This document shows positions 23,946-30,853 of a stretch of 30,853 bases of DNA, piece after piece. The stretch spans positions 1 to 30,853 of the forward strand of contig CALXSO010000123.1 of assembly GCA_944391155.1 (NCBI GenBank), in the 5' to 3' direction. Made by a program: the position numbers and the translations under genes. The notes under the pieces were generated by a model. That model did no database searches and was not told the DNA's origin. It saw nothing but the letters and a program-made list of their open reading frames with translations. This DNA is from an uncultured Clostridia bacterium. Its GTDB lineage: Bacteria; Bacillota; Clostridia; TANB77; CAG-508. Each line of letters starts with the position of its first letter. Position 1 is the first letter of the stretch.

Positions 23946-25310
23946 CTACTTAATACCTGTCTTTTTCAAAGCTTCATTTACATTCTTGACTCCTATTATA
24001 TCTAATTTAAAATTATCTTTCAAGACTTTTTTGTTACTTTCTGGAATTATACAAGTTTTGAATCCCAATTTTTCTGCTTCTTTTAGCCTTTTTTCCATTA
24101 AATTAATTTTTCTAACTTCTCCTGTTAATCCAACTTCTCCCATGATAACCATATCTTTTGGTATTGGAATATTTTTGAATATTGATGCTGTTACTAATAT
24201 CATTCCTAGGTCTATTGATGGCTCATTTATTCTTAATCCTCCTACTACATTTAGATATACATCTTGTGAACCTAACATTAGTCCTGCTTTTTTTTCCATT
24301 ACTGCAATTAGTAATGATAGTCTATTATAATCTACTCCATTTGCTGTTCTTTTTGGAAATCCAAATATACTTTGCGTTGTGAGTGCTTGTAATTCTACAA
24401 GTATTGGTCTTGTTCCTTCCATACAAGATACTATACAAGATCCTGCTGGGTTGTCTTCTCTTTCTGAAATTAGTATATCTGATGGATTTGTTATTTCTGT
24501 CATTCCCTTTTCTTTCATTTCAAACATACCTATTTCATTTGTTGAACCAAAACGATTTTTTACTCCTCTTAATATTCTATATGAAAAGTATCTTTCTCCT
24601 TCTAAATATAGGACTGTGTCTACCATATGTTCTAAAACTCTAGGTCCTGCTATATTTCCATCTTTTGTAACATGTCCTATGATTATTGTTGTGATTTCTC
24701 TTGATTTACATATTCTCATTATTTGTGATGTTATTTCTCTAACTTGACTTACACTTCCTGCTGCTGCTGATAATTCTTCTGAATACATTGTTTGTATTGA
24801 ATCTATTATTACTAGTTTTGGGGTAATATCTATTATTGCTTGATTTACTATATCTATGTCTGTTTCTCCTAAAAAAAGTATATCTTCATTGTTTATTCCT
24901 AATCTGTCTGCTCTGAATTTTATCTGCTCTGCAGACTCTTCTCCAGAAACATATAATACTTTTCCTTCTCCTTTTACTTTATCACAAATTTGCAATATTA
25001 GTGTTGATTTTCCAATACCTGGCTCTCCTCCTAATAATATTAGTGAACCTTTTACTAAACCTCCTCCTAATACTCTATCTAATTCTCCAAATCCAGTTGA
25101 AGTTCTGAATGTTTGTTTTGCCTCATATGAATTCAATTTTTGTGGAATGTTTCTTTTTTTGTCTTCTGATTTTAATTTTGAGTTTTTACTTTCTACTACT
25201 TTTTCTTCAAAAAAACTATTCCAACTATTACATGCTGGACATTTTCCAAGCCATTTTGCTGATTCATATCCACATTCATTACATACAAATATAGTTTTAC
25301 TTTTTGCCAT
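23946..25310 (-). CDS. radA: DNA repair ATPase RadA
   Basis: The 454-aa protein has the N-terminal zinc finger with Cys10, Cys13, Cys24 and Cys27 (C-N-E-C-G-Y-E-S and C-P-A-C-N-S-W), the Walker A G-G-E-P-G-I-G-K-S-T (about 93-102), and the RadA-specific K-N-R-F-G-S-T motif. A C-terminal Lon-protease-like domain follows, with D-L-G-M-I-L-V-T-A-S and M-G-E-V-G-L-T-G-E-V-R. It drives branch migration in recombination. The AAAGGA ribosome site precedes the ATG. RadA is known to interact with DisA and to affect its cyclase activity in Bacillus, which suits the gene order here. Confidence 0.97.
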   Translation of the reverse strand: MAKSKTIFVCNECGYESAKWLGKCPACNSWNSFFEEKVVESKNSKLKSEDKKRNIPQKLNSYEAKQTFRTSTGFGELDRVLGGGLVKGSLILLGGEPGIGKSTLILQICDKVKGEGKVLYVSGEESAEQIKFRADRLGINNEDILFLGETDIDIVNQAIIDITPKLVIIDSIQTMYSEELSAAAGSVSQVREITSQIMRICKSREITTIIIGHVTKDGNIAGPRVLEHMVDTVLYLEGERYFSYRILRGVKNRFGSTNEIGMFEMKEKGMTEITNPSDILISEREDNPAGSCIVSCMEGTRPILVELQALTTQSIFGFPKRTANGVDYNRLSLLIAVMEKKAGLMLGSQDVYLNVVGGLRINEPSIDLGMILVTASIFKNIPIPKDMVIMGEVGLTGEVRKINLMEKRLKEAEKLGFKTCIIPESNKKVLKDNFKLDIIGVKNVNEALKKTGIK

Positions 25311-25458
25311 TTTTTGTCCTTTCCTATTTTTATTTTCTTTTAAATCTTTTTATTTCTTCAATTATTCTTTTCACTTTCTTAAACGTTTTCCAATGTGAAA
25401 TAATTTCAATTAATTTAATGTATAATTTTTATGCTAATCTCTATTTTTCTGCTTATAA

Positions 25459-25505
25459 CAAAAAAAGTATAGCACAATAATGGCTAATATGCTATACCGT
25501 TTTTT
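25459..25505. terminator. Terminator after the 119-aa gene
   Basis: An 8-bp stem GTATAGCA (25467-25474) with TGCTATAC (25490-25497) is followed on the minus strand by TTTTTTT and on the plus strand by CGTTTTTT. It lies about 20 bases after the 119-aa gene's stop and isolates radA from it. Confidence 0.8.
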
Positions 25506-25516
25506 ATTAAATATCA

Positions 25517-25876
25517 TTATTTATTTTTTCTTTTTCCAAATTTAATTTCTTGAAATAAAAAGTCATGTACTTTTTCCCAAGTAATTTCTTGATGTAAAAA
25601 TTCATTTATTTCATCTTCTACTTTTTGTTGATATGGTGTTAATTTTATTTTTATTTCTCTATTCCAATCTACTTCTTGTAGCCAAAATGTTTTGAATTTT
25701 GACCAAAATCCTCTTTTAACTGGCAAATCTTGATTTCTTATTGTTCCTGCATTTTGCATAAATTCAGTATTGTTTGTATTTTGATTATTATTTTGATTTT
25801 TATCATTGCTATTACCAAATTCTACTCCACCAAATACTCCTGGAATATTTTTTTCATCACTTAAATTAGCCATCAT
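25517..25876 (-). CDS. Hypothetical protein with three F-x-x-Q-E repeats
   Basis: The 119-aa protein starts M-M-A-N-L-S-D-E-K-N-I-P-G-V-F-G-G-V, then has an Asn/Gln-rich disordered linker (about 22-42) and a C-terminal part with three copies of an aromatic motif: F-W-L-Q-E-V-D-W (64-71), F-L-H-Q-E-I-T-W (93-100) and F-L-F-Q-E-I-K-F (106-113). Basic residues follow at the end. There is no signal peptide or membrane helix. The two adjacent ATGs are 4 and 7 bases from a strong GGAGG. It has its own consensus promoter and terminator, so it is monocistronic. I do not recognise the family; the aromatic Q-E repeats could pack against each other or a partner. Confidence 0.8.
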   Translation of the reverse strand: MMANLSDEKNIPGVFGGVEFGNSNDKNQNNNQNTNNTEFMQNAGTIRNQDLPVKRGFWSKFKTFWLQEVDWNREIKIKLTPYQQKVEDEINEFLHQEITWEKVHDFLFQEIKFGKRKNK

Positions 25877-25909
25877 TCTTCCTCCTTTGTAGTTTTATTC
25901 TTCATTCTA

Positions 25910-25938
25910 CTTATACTACATTTTTACAAATTATTCAA
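25910..25938 (-). promoter_or_regulatory. Sigma-A promoter of the 119-aa gene
   Basis: On the minus strand TTGAAT (25933-25938) and TATAAG (25910-25915) are 17 bases apart. Upstream (25960-26002) TTACATTTTT occurs twice on the plus strand. Confidence 0.7.
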
Positions 25939-26089
25939 GTTATTTCATATTTTTTTCCATTACATTTTTATTTCATTTTCATGTCATTTCTGTTACATTT
26001 TTGTTACTGTTAAACTTTTGCAATTTTATACTACACTGAGCTTGTAATTTTTTTGATGAATTTTATCTATTTATTAATTGATGGTTTTT

Positions 26090-27385
26090 TTATATTAATT
26101 CTCCATATATATGATCTTGATATGCCTGTTTGCATGTTACTTTTTTTATTTGATTTTCTAATTTTTCTTCTGTTTCACAATATATCAAAATATAATTTTT
26201 GGTATGTCCGTGATATATTTTTTCTTTTTTTTCTTCAAATAATACTTCTACTTCTTTATTTATATATTTTTTATTATAATAAAGTTCATTTCTATTTGAT
26301 AATTCTATTAATTTTTTACTTCTCTCTTCTTTTGTGTTTCCATCTATTTGATATTTCATAATTGCAGCTTTTGTTCCTTTTCTAGGTGAATATTTAAAGA
26401 CATGCATTTTATAAAATTTTATTTCTTCTAAAAATTTATATGTTTTATTAAATTCTTCTTCAGTCTCCCCAGGAAATCCTACAATTATATCTGTTGTTAA
26501 TATAACATCTTTGTAATATTCTCTTAATATTTTCACTATTTCTGTAAATTCTTCTGTAGTATATCTTCTATTCATTCTTTTTAAAGTATCATCACATCCA
26601 CTTTGTAAAGATAGATGAAAATGATGGCATATTTTTTCTAATTTACTTAGTCTTTCCATAAATTCTTTATTTATGAGTAATGGTTCAAGTGAACCTAATC
26701 TTATTCTTTGAATTCCATCTATTTTGTTTATATCCTCTAATAGATCTATTAATTTATAATTATTTTTAAAATCTTTCCCATAAGATGCTATATGAATACC
26801 AGTAATTACAACTTCTTTTATTCCATTTTTTGCAATTTTTGTTATTTCTGAAATTATATTTTCTGGTTTTCTACTTCTAACTCTTCCTCTAGCATATGGA
26901 ATTATACAATATGAACAAAACCTATCACATCCATCTTGTACCTTTATTACCGCTCTTGTTTTCTCTGTAAATGTTGTATCACCAAATTCAACAAATTCTT
27001 TTGTTTGCATTACATCTTCTATTTCTAACTCTTTCTTATTTTCTAAAATAAATTTTCTTACAATGTTAACAATGTTTGCTTTTTCATTATTTCCTAAAAC
27101 TAAGTCTATTTCTGGAATTTTTTCAAGCTCATTTTTTGCTACTTGAGCATAGCATCCTACTGCTACTACAATTGCTTTTTTATTTTTTTCTTTTACTCTT
27201 CTTAGCATTTGTCTTGATTTTCTATCTGACATATTTGTCACTGTACAAGTGTTTATTATATAAATATCAGCAATTTTATTTTCATCTTCGATTAATTCAT
27301 ATCCATTTTTTATGAATTTTTGTGCCATTGCATTAGTTTCATATTGGTTTACTTTACATCCCAATGTTATAAATGCTACTTTCAT
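26090..27385 (-). CDS. mtaB: tRNA (N6-L-threonylcarbamoyladenosine(37)-C2)-methylthiotransferase MtaB
   Basis: The 431-aa protein has the N-terminal cluster cysteines of methylthiotransferases (Cys10 in L-G-C-K-V-N-Q-Y-E, Cys47 in N-T-C-T-V-T, Cys78 in V-G-C-Y-A-Q). The radical-SAM C-x3-C-x2-C follows at Cys153, Cys157 and Cys160 (C-D-R-F-C-S-Y-C), with a TRAM-like C-terminus. The G-C-K-V-N-Q-Y-E opening is that of the MtaB/YqeV branch, not MiaB. It converts t6A37 to ms2t6A37 in ANN-decoding tRNAs. The t6A genes tsaE and tsaB lie 1.5 kb away. A promoter is at 27486-27514. The ribosome site GAAAGGGA is rather far (about 12 bases) from the ATG. No terminator is evident after its stop. Confidence 0.95.
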   Translation of the reverse strand: MKVAFITLGCKVNQYETNAMAQKFIKNGYELIEDENKIADIYIINTCTVTNMSDRKSRQMLRRVKEKNKKAIVVAVGCYAQVAKNELEKIPEIDLVLGNNEKANIVNIVRKFILENKKELEIEDVMQTKEFVEFGDTTFTEKTRAVIKVQDGCDRFCSYCIIPYARGRVRSRKPENIISEITKIAKNGIKEVVITGIHIASYGKDFKNNYKLIDLLEDINKIDGIQRIRLGSLEPLLINKEFMERLSKLEKICHHFHLSLQSGCDDTLKRMNRRYTTEEFTEIVKILREYYKDVILTTDIIVGFPGETEEEFNKTYKFLEEIKFYKMHVFKYSPRKGTKAAIMKYQIDGNTKEERSKKLIELSNRNELYYNKKYINKEVEVLFEEKKEKIYHGHTKNYILIYCETEEKLENQIKKVTCKQAYQDHIYGELI

Positions 27386-27485
27386 CTTTGCTTTTCATCC
27401 CTTTCTCATATGGTATAATGTATTATGAATATATTTTTAATTTTTATAATTTATTTAATCTCTTACACTATTGAATTTCTTTATT

Positions 27486-27514
27486 ATTATGCCATATTTT
27501 AACATTATTTTCAA
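27486..27514 (-). promoter_or_regulatory. Promoter of mtaB
   Basis: On the minus strand TTGAAA (27509-27514) and CATAAT (27486-27491) are 17 bases apart. The leader is about 95 bases. Confidence 0.7.
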
Positions 27515-27617
27515 GCTGATTGTTTTACTATTTTGTGTTAAAATTTTCCCATTAGATTTTCTTATTTTTTGTTTTATTCTATGATGATATAAAACCTTTT
27601 TAATCTGTTGCATTTTC

Positions 27618-27648
27618 AAAAAAGAGGAATCTTTTAAGGTTCCTCTTT
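27618..27648 (-). terminator. Terminator after mreB
   Basis: A 9-bp stem AAAGAGGAA (27621-27629) with TTCCTCTTT (27640-27648) is followed on the minus strand by further Ts. It lies about 60 bases past the mreB stop. Confidence 0.8.
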
Positions 27649-27706
27649 AATAATTATATCTATAATTTAAATTTCAAAAATTTATACATTTTACTTTATA
27701 AATTCA

Positions 27707-28720
27707 TTACTTTCTATTTGTTTTCCCGTCTAAAACATCTAAATTTTCTAAAGCCTTTCCTGTTCCTAAAGCAACGCATGAAACTGTATCTTGTGCAATC
27801 ATTACATTTATTCCTGTTTTTTCTTGTAATAGTCTGTCTAGTCCATCTATTAAACAACCTCCACCTGTCATGTATATTCCTTTATCACTTATGTCTGCTG
27901 CAAGTTCTGGTTGTGTTCTTTCAAGTACTCCATGTACTGCATCTACAATCATTGTGGCTGGTTCAATTAGTGCTTCTAACATTTCTGTTGAATGAATTGT
28001 TACTGTTTTTGGCAATCCTGTAATTAAGTCTCTTCCTCTTATATCCATTTCTACATCTTGTATTTTTGGATATACACATCCAATGTTGACTTTTAAATCT
28101 TCTGCTGTTCTTTCTCCTATTGCTATATTATGTTTTTTCTTTATATATTTTACAATTGCTTCATCAAATTTATCTCCTGCAACTTTTATTGATGAATTTA
28201 CAACTGAGCCACCTAATGAGATTACTGCTATATCTGTTGTTCCTCCCCCAATGTCCACAACCATATTTCCACAAGGTTTAGCAATGTCTATGCCTGCTCC
28301 AATTGCTGCTGCAATTGGCTCTTCAATTAAATATACTTTTCTTGCTCCAGCTTGTGTTGCTGCATCAATTACAGCTTTTTTTTCTACTTCAGTTACTTGA
28401 GAAGGTATACAAATCATTATTCTTGGTGCAAATATAAATTTACCACATACTTTGTTTATGAAATATTTTAACATTTTTTCTGTTACTGTGTAATCTGAAA
28501 TTACTCCATCACGCAATGGTCTAGTTGCTACAATGTTTCCTGGTGTTCTTCCTAGCATTCTTCGAGCTTCTCCTCCTACAGCTAGTACTTCTCCTGAATT
28601 ATTATCAACTGCAACAACTGATGGTTCTCTTAGTACTATACCTTTTCCTTTTACATATACAATTACTGTTGCAGTTCCTAAATCTATACCAACATCTTGT
28701 CCAAACCCAAATTTAAACAT
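27707..28720 (-). CDS. mreB: Rod shape-determining protein MreB
   Basis: The 337-aa actin-like protein has phosphate-1 motif D-L-G-T-A-T near residue 14, I-E-E-P-I-A-A-A-I-G-A-G, phosphate-2 D-I-G-G-G-T-T-D-I-A-V, and the adenosine motif T-G-G-G-C-L-I-D-G-L. The N-terminal F-G-F-G-Q stretch may be a membrane-binding helix. It organises cell-wall synthesis along the long axis of the cell. Paralogs such as Mbl or MreBH have the same motifs, so MreB versus Mbl is not settled, and mreC/mreD are absent here. The AAGG ribosome site is 5 bases from the ATG. It has its own promoter and terminator, divergent from tsaE. Confidence 0.93.
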   Translation of the reverse strand: MFKFGFGQDVGIDLGTATVIVYVKGKGIVLREPSVVAVDNNSGEVLAVGGEARRMLGRTPGNIVATRPLRDGVISDYTVTEKMLKYFINKVCGKFIFAPRIMICIPSQVTEVEKKAVIDAATQAGARKVYLIEEPIAAAIGAGIDIAKPCGNMVVDIGGGTTDIAVISLGGSVVNSSIKVAGDKFDEAIVKYIKKKHNIAIGERTAEDLKVNIGCVYPKIQDVEMDIRGRDLITGLPKTVTIHSTEMLEALIEPATMIVDAVHGVLERTQPELAADISDKGIYMTGGGCLIDGLDRLLQEKTGINVMIAQDTVSCVALGTGKALENLDVLDGKTNRK

Positions 28721-28772
28721 AGTTACCTTCCCTTCAATTTTTCTATTTCACTTTTATTACATTTTCGTTTCA

Positions 28773-28801
28773 ATTATATTACAAACATGTAATTTTATCA
28801 A
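28773..28801 (-). promoter_or_regulatory. Promoter of mreB
   Basis: On the minus strand TTGATA (28796-28801) and TATAAT (28773-28778) are 17 bases apart. Confidence 0.8.
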
Positions 28802-28840
28802 TAGGTTTTATTGATTTTTTTTATTTAACTCTATTATTCA

Positions 28841-28870
28841 TTGATTTTTACTATATTTTTATAGTATAAT
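28841..28870 (+). promoter_or_regulatory. Promoter of tsaE-tsaB
   Basis: TTGATT (28841-28846) and TATAAT (28865-28870) are 18 bases apart. It is divergent from the mreB promoter in the same spacer. Confidence 0.75.
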
Positions 28871-28907
28871 ATTTATGTTATCAAATCTTTTATTAAAGGA
28901 GTTATTT

Positions 28908-29384
28908 ATGAATTCATATATATATGAATCTAATTCATTAGTTGATACTTTAGAACTTGGAAAAAATTTAGCTACTTTATTAAATACAGGAGATGTAGTC
29001 GTATTATCAGGTGAATTAGGTTCTGGAAAAACTAAGTTTACAGAAGGCTTTCTTACTTATTTTAATCTTGAAGATGAAATCTCAAGCCCAACTTTTAATA
29101 TTGTTAATGAATACAAAAAAGATAATATTAATATATATCATTTTGATGTATATCGTTTAGAAGATGTTTCTGAATTTTATGAAATTGGTGGAGAAGAATA
29201 TTTTGAAAATGGTATTTGCCTAATTGAATGGGGCGAACTTATAAAAGATGCTTTACCTAAAGATTTTATTTCAATTGAAATTACAAAAGTAGATGAAAAT
29301 GAAAATAAAAGATTTTTTAATATTACTTCTCATGGAGAAAAATATGATAAAATTTTAGAATGTTTAAAATCTTTTTATGATTAA
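28908..29384 (+). CDS. tsaE: tRNA t6A37 biosynthesis ATPase TsaE
   Basis: The protein has Walker A G-E-L-G-S-G-K-T, then S-S-P-T-F-N-I-V-N-E-Y and H-F-D-V-Y-R-L, and the late L-I-E-W-G-E, all TsaE signatures. It is the ATPase that cycles the TsaB-TsaD complex. The open frame begins with an ATG at 28875, but that one has no ribosome site; the ATG at 28908 follows AAAGGAG by 6 bases and gives 158 aa, the normal length. It is 29 bases upstream of tsaB-rimI in an operon. Confidence 0.95.
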   Translation: MNSYIYESNSLVDTLELGKNLATLLNTGDVVVLSGELGSGKTKFTEGFLTYFNLEDEISSPTFNIVNEYKKDNINIYHFDVYRLEDVSEFYEIGGEEYFENGICLIEWGELIKDALPKDFISIEITKVDENENKRFFNITSHGEKYDKILECLKSFYD

Positions 29385-29413
29385 TTTAGAATTTTATTAA
29401 AGGAGGAATTATC

Positions 29414-30532
29414 TTGAAAATATTGGCAATTGACACTTCAAGTAAATTATGTGGTGTTGCTTTATTAGAAAATTATAATTTAATAGATAAGATTGTACTA
29501 AATGAAGGTTTAACACATTCTGAAATTTTATTGCCTTCAATTGAAAAAATATTATATGAAAATAATCTTAAAATTTCCGATATGGATTTATTTGTATGTG
29601 ATGTTGGTCCTGGTTCCTTTACTGGTATTAGGATAGGAATTGCTACTTTAAAGGCTTTTTCTGATAGTCTTAATATTCCTGCAATCGGTGTTAATTCATT
29701 GGAATGTCTTGCTCATAATGTAAGCAGTTCATCTATAATCTGTAGTATTATTGATTGTAAAAATGATAATTGCTATTTTGCATTATATGAGTTAAAAGAT
29801 TCTGTTTATAAAATTCTAGAGCTTCCACAAGCAAATTCTATACAAAATTGTTTATCTATTTTAAATAATAAATATAGTAATGCTCAGATTGTATTTGTTG
29901 GTGATGGAAGTGTTGCATATAAAAATACTATTGAGAAAGATTTTTCTAACTGTCAATTTGTTAACTCTTCTGATAATGATTTAGATGTTACTAAGTTAGG
30001 TTTAATAGGACTTGAAAAATATTATAATGGTTTAACTGAAAATTCTAACAATTATTTACTTCCATTATATTTAAAAAAACCTCAAGCTCAAAAACAATTA
30101 GAAAGTAATACCATTCAAATATCTAAAATGCAGTTAGAAGATATTGATTCAATTGATTATAATTATTTTGATGATTTTTGGAATGTTCAAAATTTGAAAG
30201 ATGATTTTTTGTCATCTAATTCAGTTTGGTTTTTGGCTAAGATAGAAGAAAAAATAGTTGGTTTTGTTGGTATAAAAGTCATTTTAGATGAGGCTGATAT
30301 AATGAATATTGCAATACATAAAAATTATAGACAACAAGGTTTTGGCTCTTTGTTATTAACTCATATTATTAATTATTGTAAAAATAATAATGTAAAAAAA
30401 ATAAATCTTGAGGTTAATGAAAATAACATTCCAGCAATAAATTTATATAAAAAACAAGGTTTTAAAATTGTTGGAGTTAGAAAAAAATATTATGAAAACG
30501 ATGATGCTATTCTTATGTGTATTTCATTATAA
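29414..30532 (+). CDS. tsaB: Fused TsaB and RimI-type N-acetyltransferase
   Basis: The start is a TTG with AGGAGG 8 bases upstream. Residues 1 to about 225 are TsaB: A-I-D-T-S-S opening, T-H-S-E-I-L-L-P, and G-P-G-S-F-T-G-I-R-I-G. TsaB is the scaffold that pairs with TsaD to make threonylcarbamoyl-A37 in tRNA. Residues about 235-372 form a GNAT domain: I-S-K-M-Q-L-E-D, the CoA-binding R-Q-Q-G-F-G-S-L-L-L, and N-x-P-A-I-N-L-Y-K-K-Q-G-F, as in RimI, which acetylates the N-terminus of ribosomal protein S18. In most bacteria these are separate adjacent genes (tsaE-tsaB-rimI), so this is a fusion of neighbours. A terminator follows the stop; tsaD is not in the window. Confidence 0.94.
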   Translation: MKILAIDTSSKLCGVALLENYNLIDKIVLNEGLTHSEILLPSIEKILYENNLKISDMDLFVCDVGPGSFTGIRIGIATLKAFSDSLNIPAIGVNSLECLAHNVSSSSIICSIIDCKNDNCYFALYELKDSVYKILELPQANSIQNCLSILNNKYSNAQIVFVGDGSVAYKNTIEKDFSNCQFVNSSDNDLDVTKLGLIGLEKYYNGLTENSNNYLLPLYLKKPQAQKQLESNTIQISKMQLEDIDSIDYNYFDDFWNVQNLKDDFLSSNSVWFLAKIEEKIVGFVGIKVILDEADIMNIAIHKNYRQQGFGSLLLTHIINYCKNNNVKKINLEVNENNIPAINLYKKQGFKIVGVRKKYYENDDAILMCISL

Positions 30533-30555
30533 TTATTGTTTTATTTTTTTATTTT

Positions 30556-30600
30556 ACTACCATTAATTCTTTTTTTTGGTAGTTTTTTTATTTTTTTTTA
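30556..30600 (+). terminator. Terminator of tsaE-tsaB operon
   Basis: A 7-bp stem ACTACCA/TGGTAGT (30556-30562 with 30577-30583) is followed by TTTTTTTATTTTTTTTT. Confidence 0.8.
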
Positions 30601-30663
30601 ATATTTTATCATACTTTTGTTTTTTATATTATTTTTTCTCTTGTAGATTTGTAGTATTAATAG

Positions 30664-30700
30664 ATTTAAAATTGTATCTTGTTTGGATGCAATTTTAAAT
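30664..30700 (+). repeat. Inverted repeat ahead of the exported-protein gene
   Basis: A perfect 11-base inverted repeat, ATTTAAAATTG and CAATTTTAAAT, encloses a 15-base gap. It lies 43 bases before the ATG at 30743. It may be an operator or a leader hairpin; no T tract follows, so it is not a terminator. Confidence 0.5.
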
Positions 30701-30742
30701 ACAGTAACCATTGTGATTTCATATCAAAAGGAGGAAAACATT

Positions 30743-30853
30743 ATGAACAGAATGAAATCAAAAGTAACTCGGTTATTTATTAGTATGTTAGCAATGTCTA
30801 CACTACTAATAGCATCTGCATTACCTACATTTGCAGCACCCACTAATACCAGT
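30743..30853 (+). CDS. Exported protein with signal peptide, 3' truncated by the window edge
   Basis: An ATG with AAAGGAGG 9 bases upstream opens a frame that runs to the window end (37 codons). It begins M-N-R-M-K-S-K-V-T-R, then a hydrophobic core L-F-I-S-M-L-A-M-S-T-L-L-I-A-S-A, and a signal peptidase I-type site at T-F-A-A-P. The mature protein starts in a Pro/Thr-rich region, of which only a few residues are visible. Function cannot be told. Confidence 0.8.
   Translation, partial: MNRMKSKVTRLFISMLAMSTLLIASALPTFAAPTNTS

Noticed and set aside
23946..25310. Zinc finger of RadA as a separate small protein
   Set aside because: It is the normal N-terminus of RadA in the same frame.
1..30853. 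tRNA, rRNA, CRISPR arrays, insertion sequences, riboswitches
   Set aside because: Scanned for cloverleaf-like, repeat-spacer and transposase patterns by eye; none could be supported.

Overview
The window looks like a chromosomal segment of an AT-rich, endospore-forming member of the Bacillota (Clostridia-like). It has very low G+C, consensus sigma-A promoters, AGGAGG-type ribosome sites, a GerA/GerB/GerC germinant-receptor operon, the radA-disA pair, secG next to rnr, and a CIRCE-controlled groES-groEL operon. I see no phage, transposon, CRISPR array, rRNA or tRNA. Most genes are housekeeping and lie on the minus strand. Plus-strand genes are the first partial gene, the germination operon, and tsaE-tsaB with a partial exported-protein gene at the right edge.

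Layout. 1-2004 (+): 3' part of a large unknown protein with a possible degenerate RelA/SpoT-type domain. 2035-5024 (-): trmR-type methyltransferase, an unlisted 51-aa gene with its own promoter and terminator, and typA/bipA. 5113-9661 (-): a five-gene run of membrane transglutaminase-like protein, P-loop ATPase with an Asp23-like tail, cmk, plsC and a DUF2207-like membrane protein. 9993-14276 (+): germination operon gerKA (frameshifted near its start), gerKB, gerKC (no lipobox cysteine) and a 59-aa two-helix membrane protein resembling the small D subunits of germinant receptors. 14298-16919 (-): rnr and secG. 16931-19076 (-): groES-groEL with CIRCE. 19244-21545 (-): pyrG, with a leader attenuator, followed by an unknown gene. 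21713-25310 (-): radA, disA and a membrane cyclophilin. 25459-25938 (-): a 119-aa unknown protein with three repeats of a short motif. 26090-27514 (-): mtaB. 27618-28801 (-): mreB. 28841-30589 (+): tsaE and a tsaB-rimI fusion. 30743-end (+): start of an exported protein.

How they fit together. tsaE and tsaB-rimI belong to the t6A37 tRNA pathway, and mtaB acts on the same t6A base (to ms2t6A). trmR modifies the wobble uridine. cmk and pyrG supply pyrimidine nucleotides, plsC makes phospholipid, radA/disA link DNA repair to c-di-AMP, and mreB sets cell shape.

The least ordinary items are the first gene, the two unlisted small genes, the gerKA frame break, the missing GerC cysteine, the pyrG leader hairpin, the Asp23-tailed ATPase, and an intergenic element found in three good copies (near 9789, 19146 and 26047). 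I did not find a clearly new multi-gene defence or mobile system. Several ORF starts were moved to codons with a properly spaced ribosome site; each case is explained in its entry.
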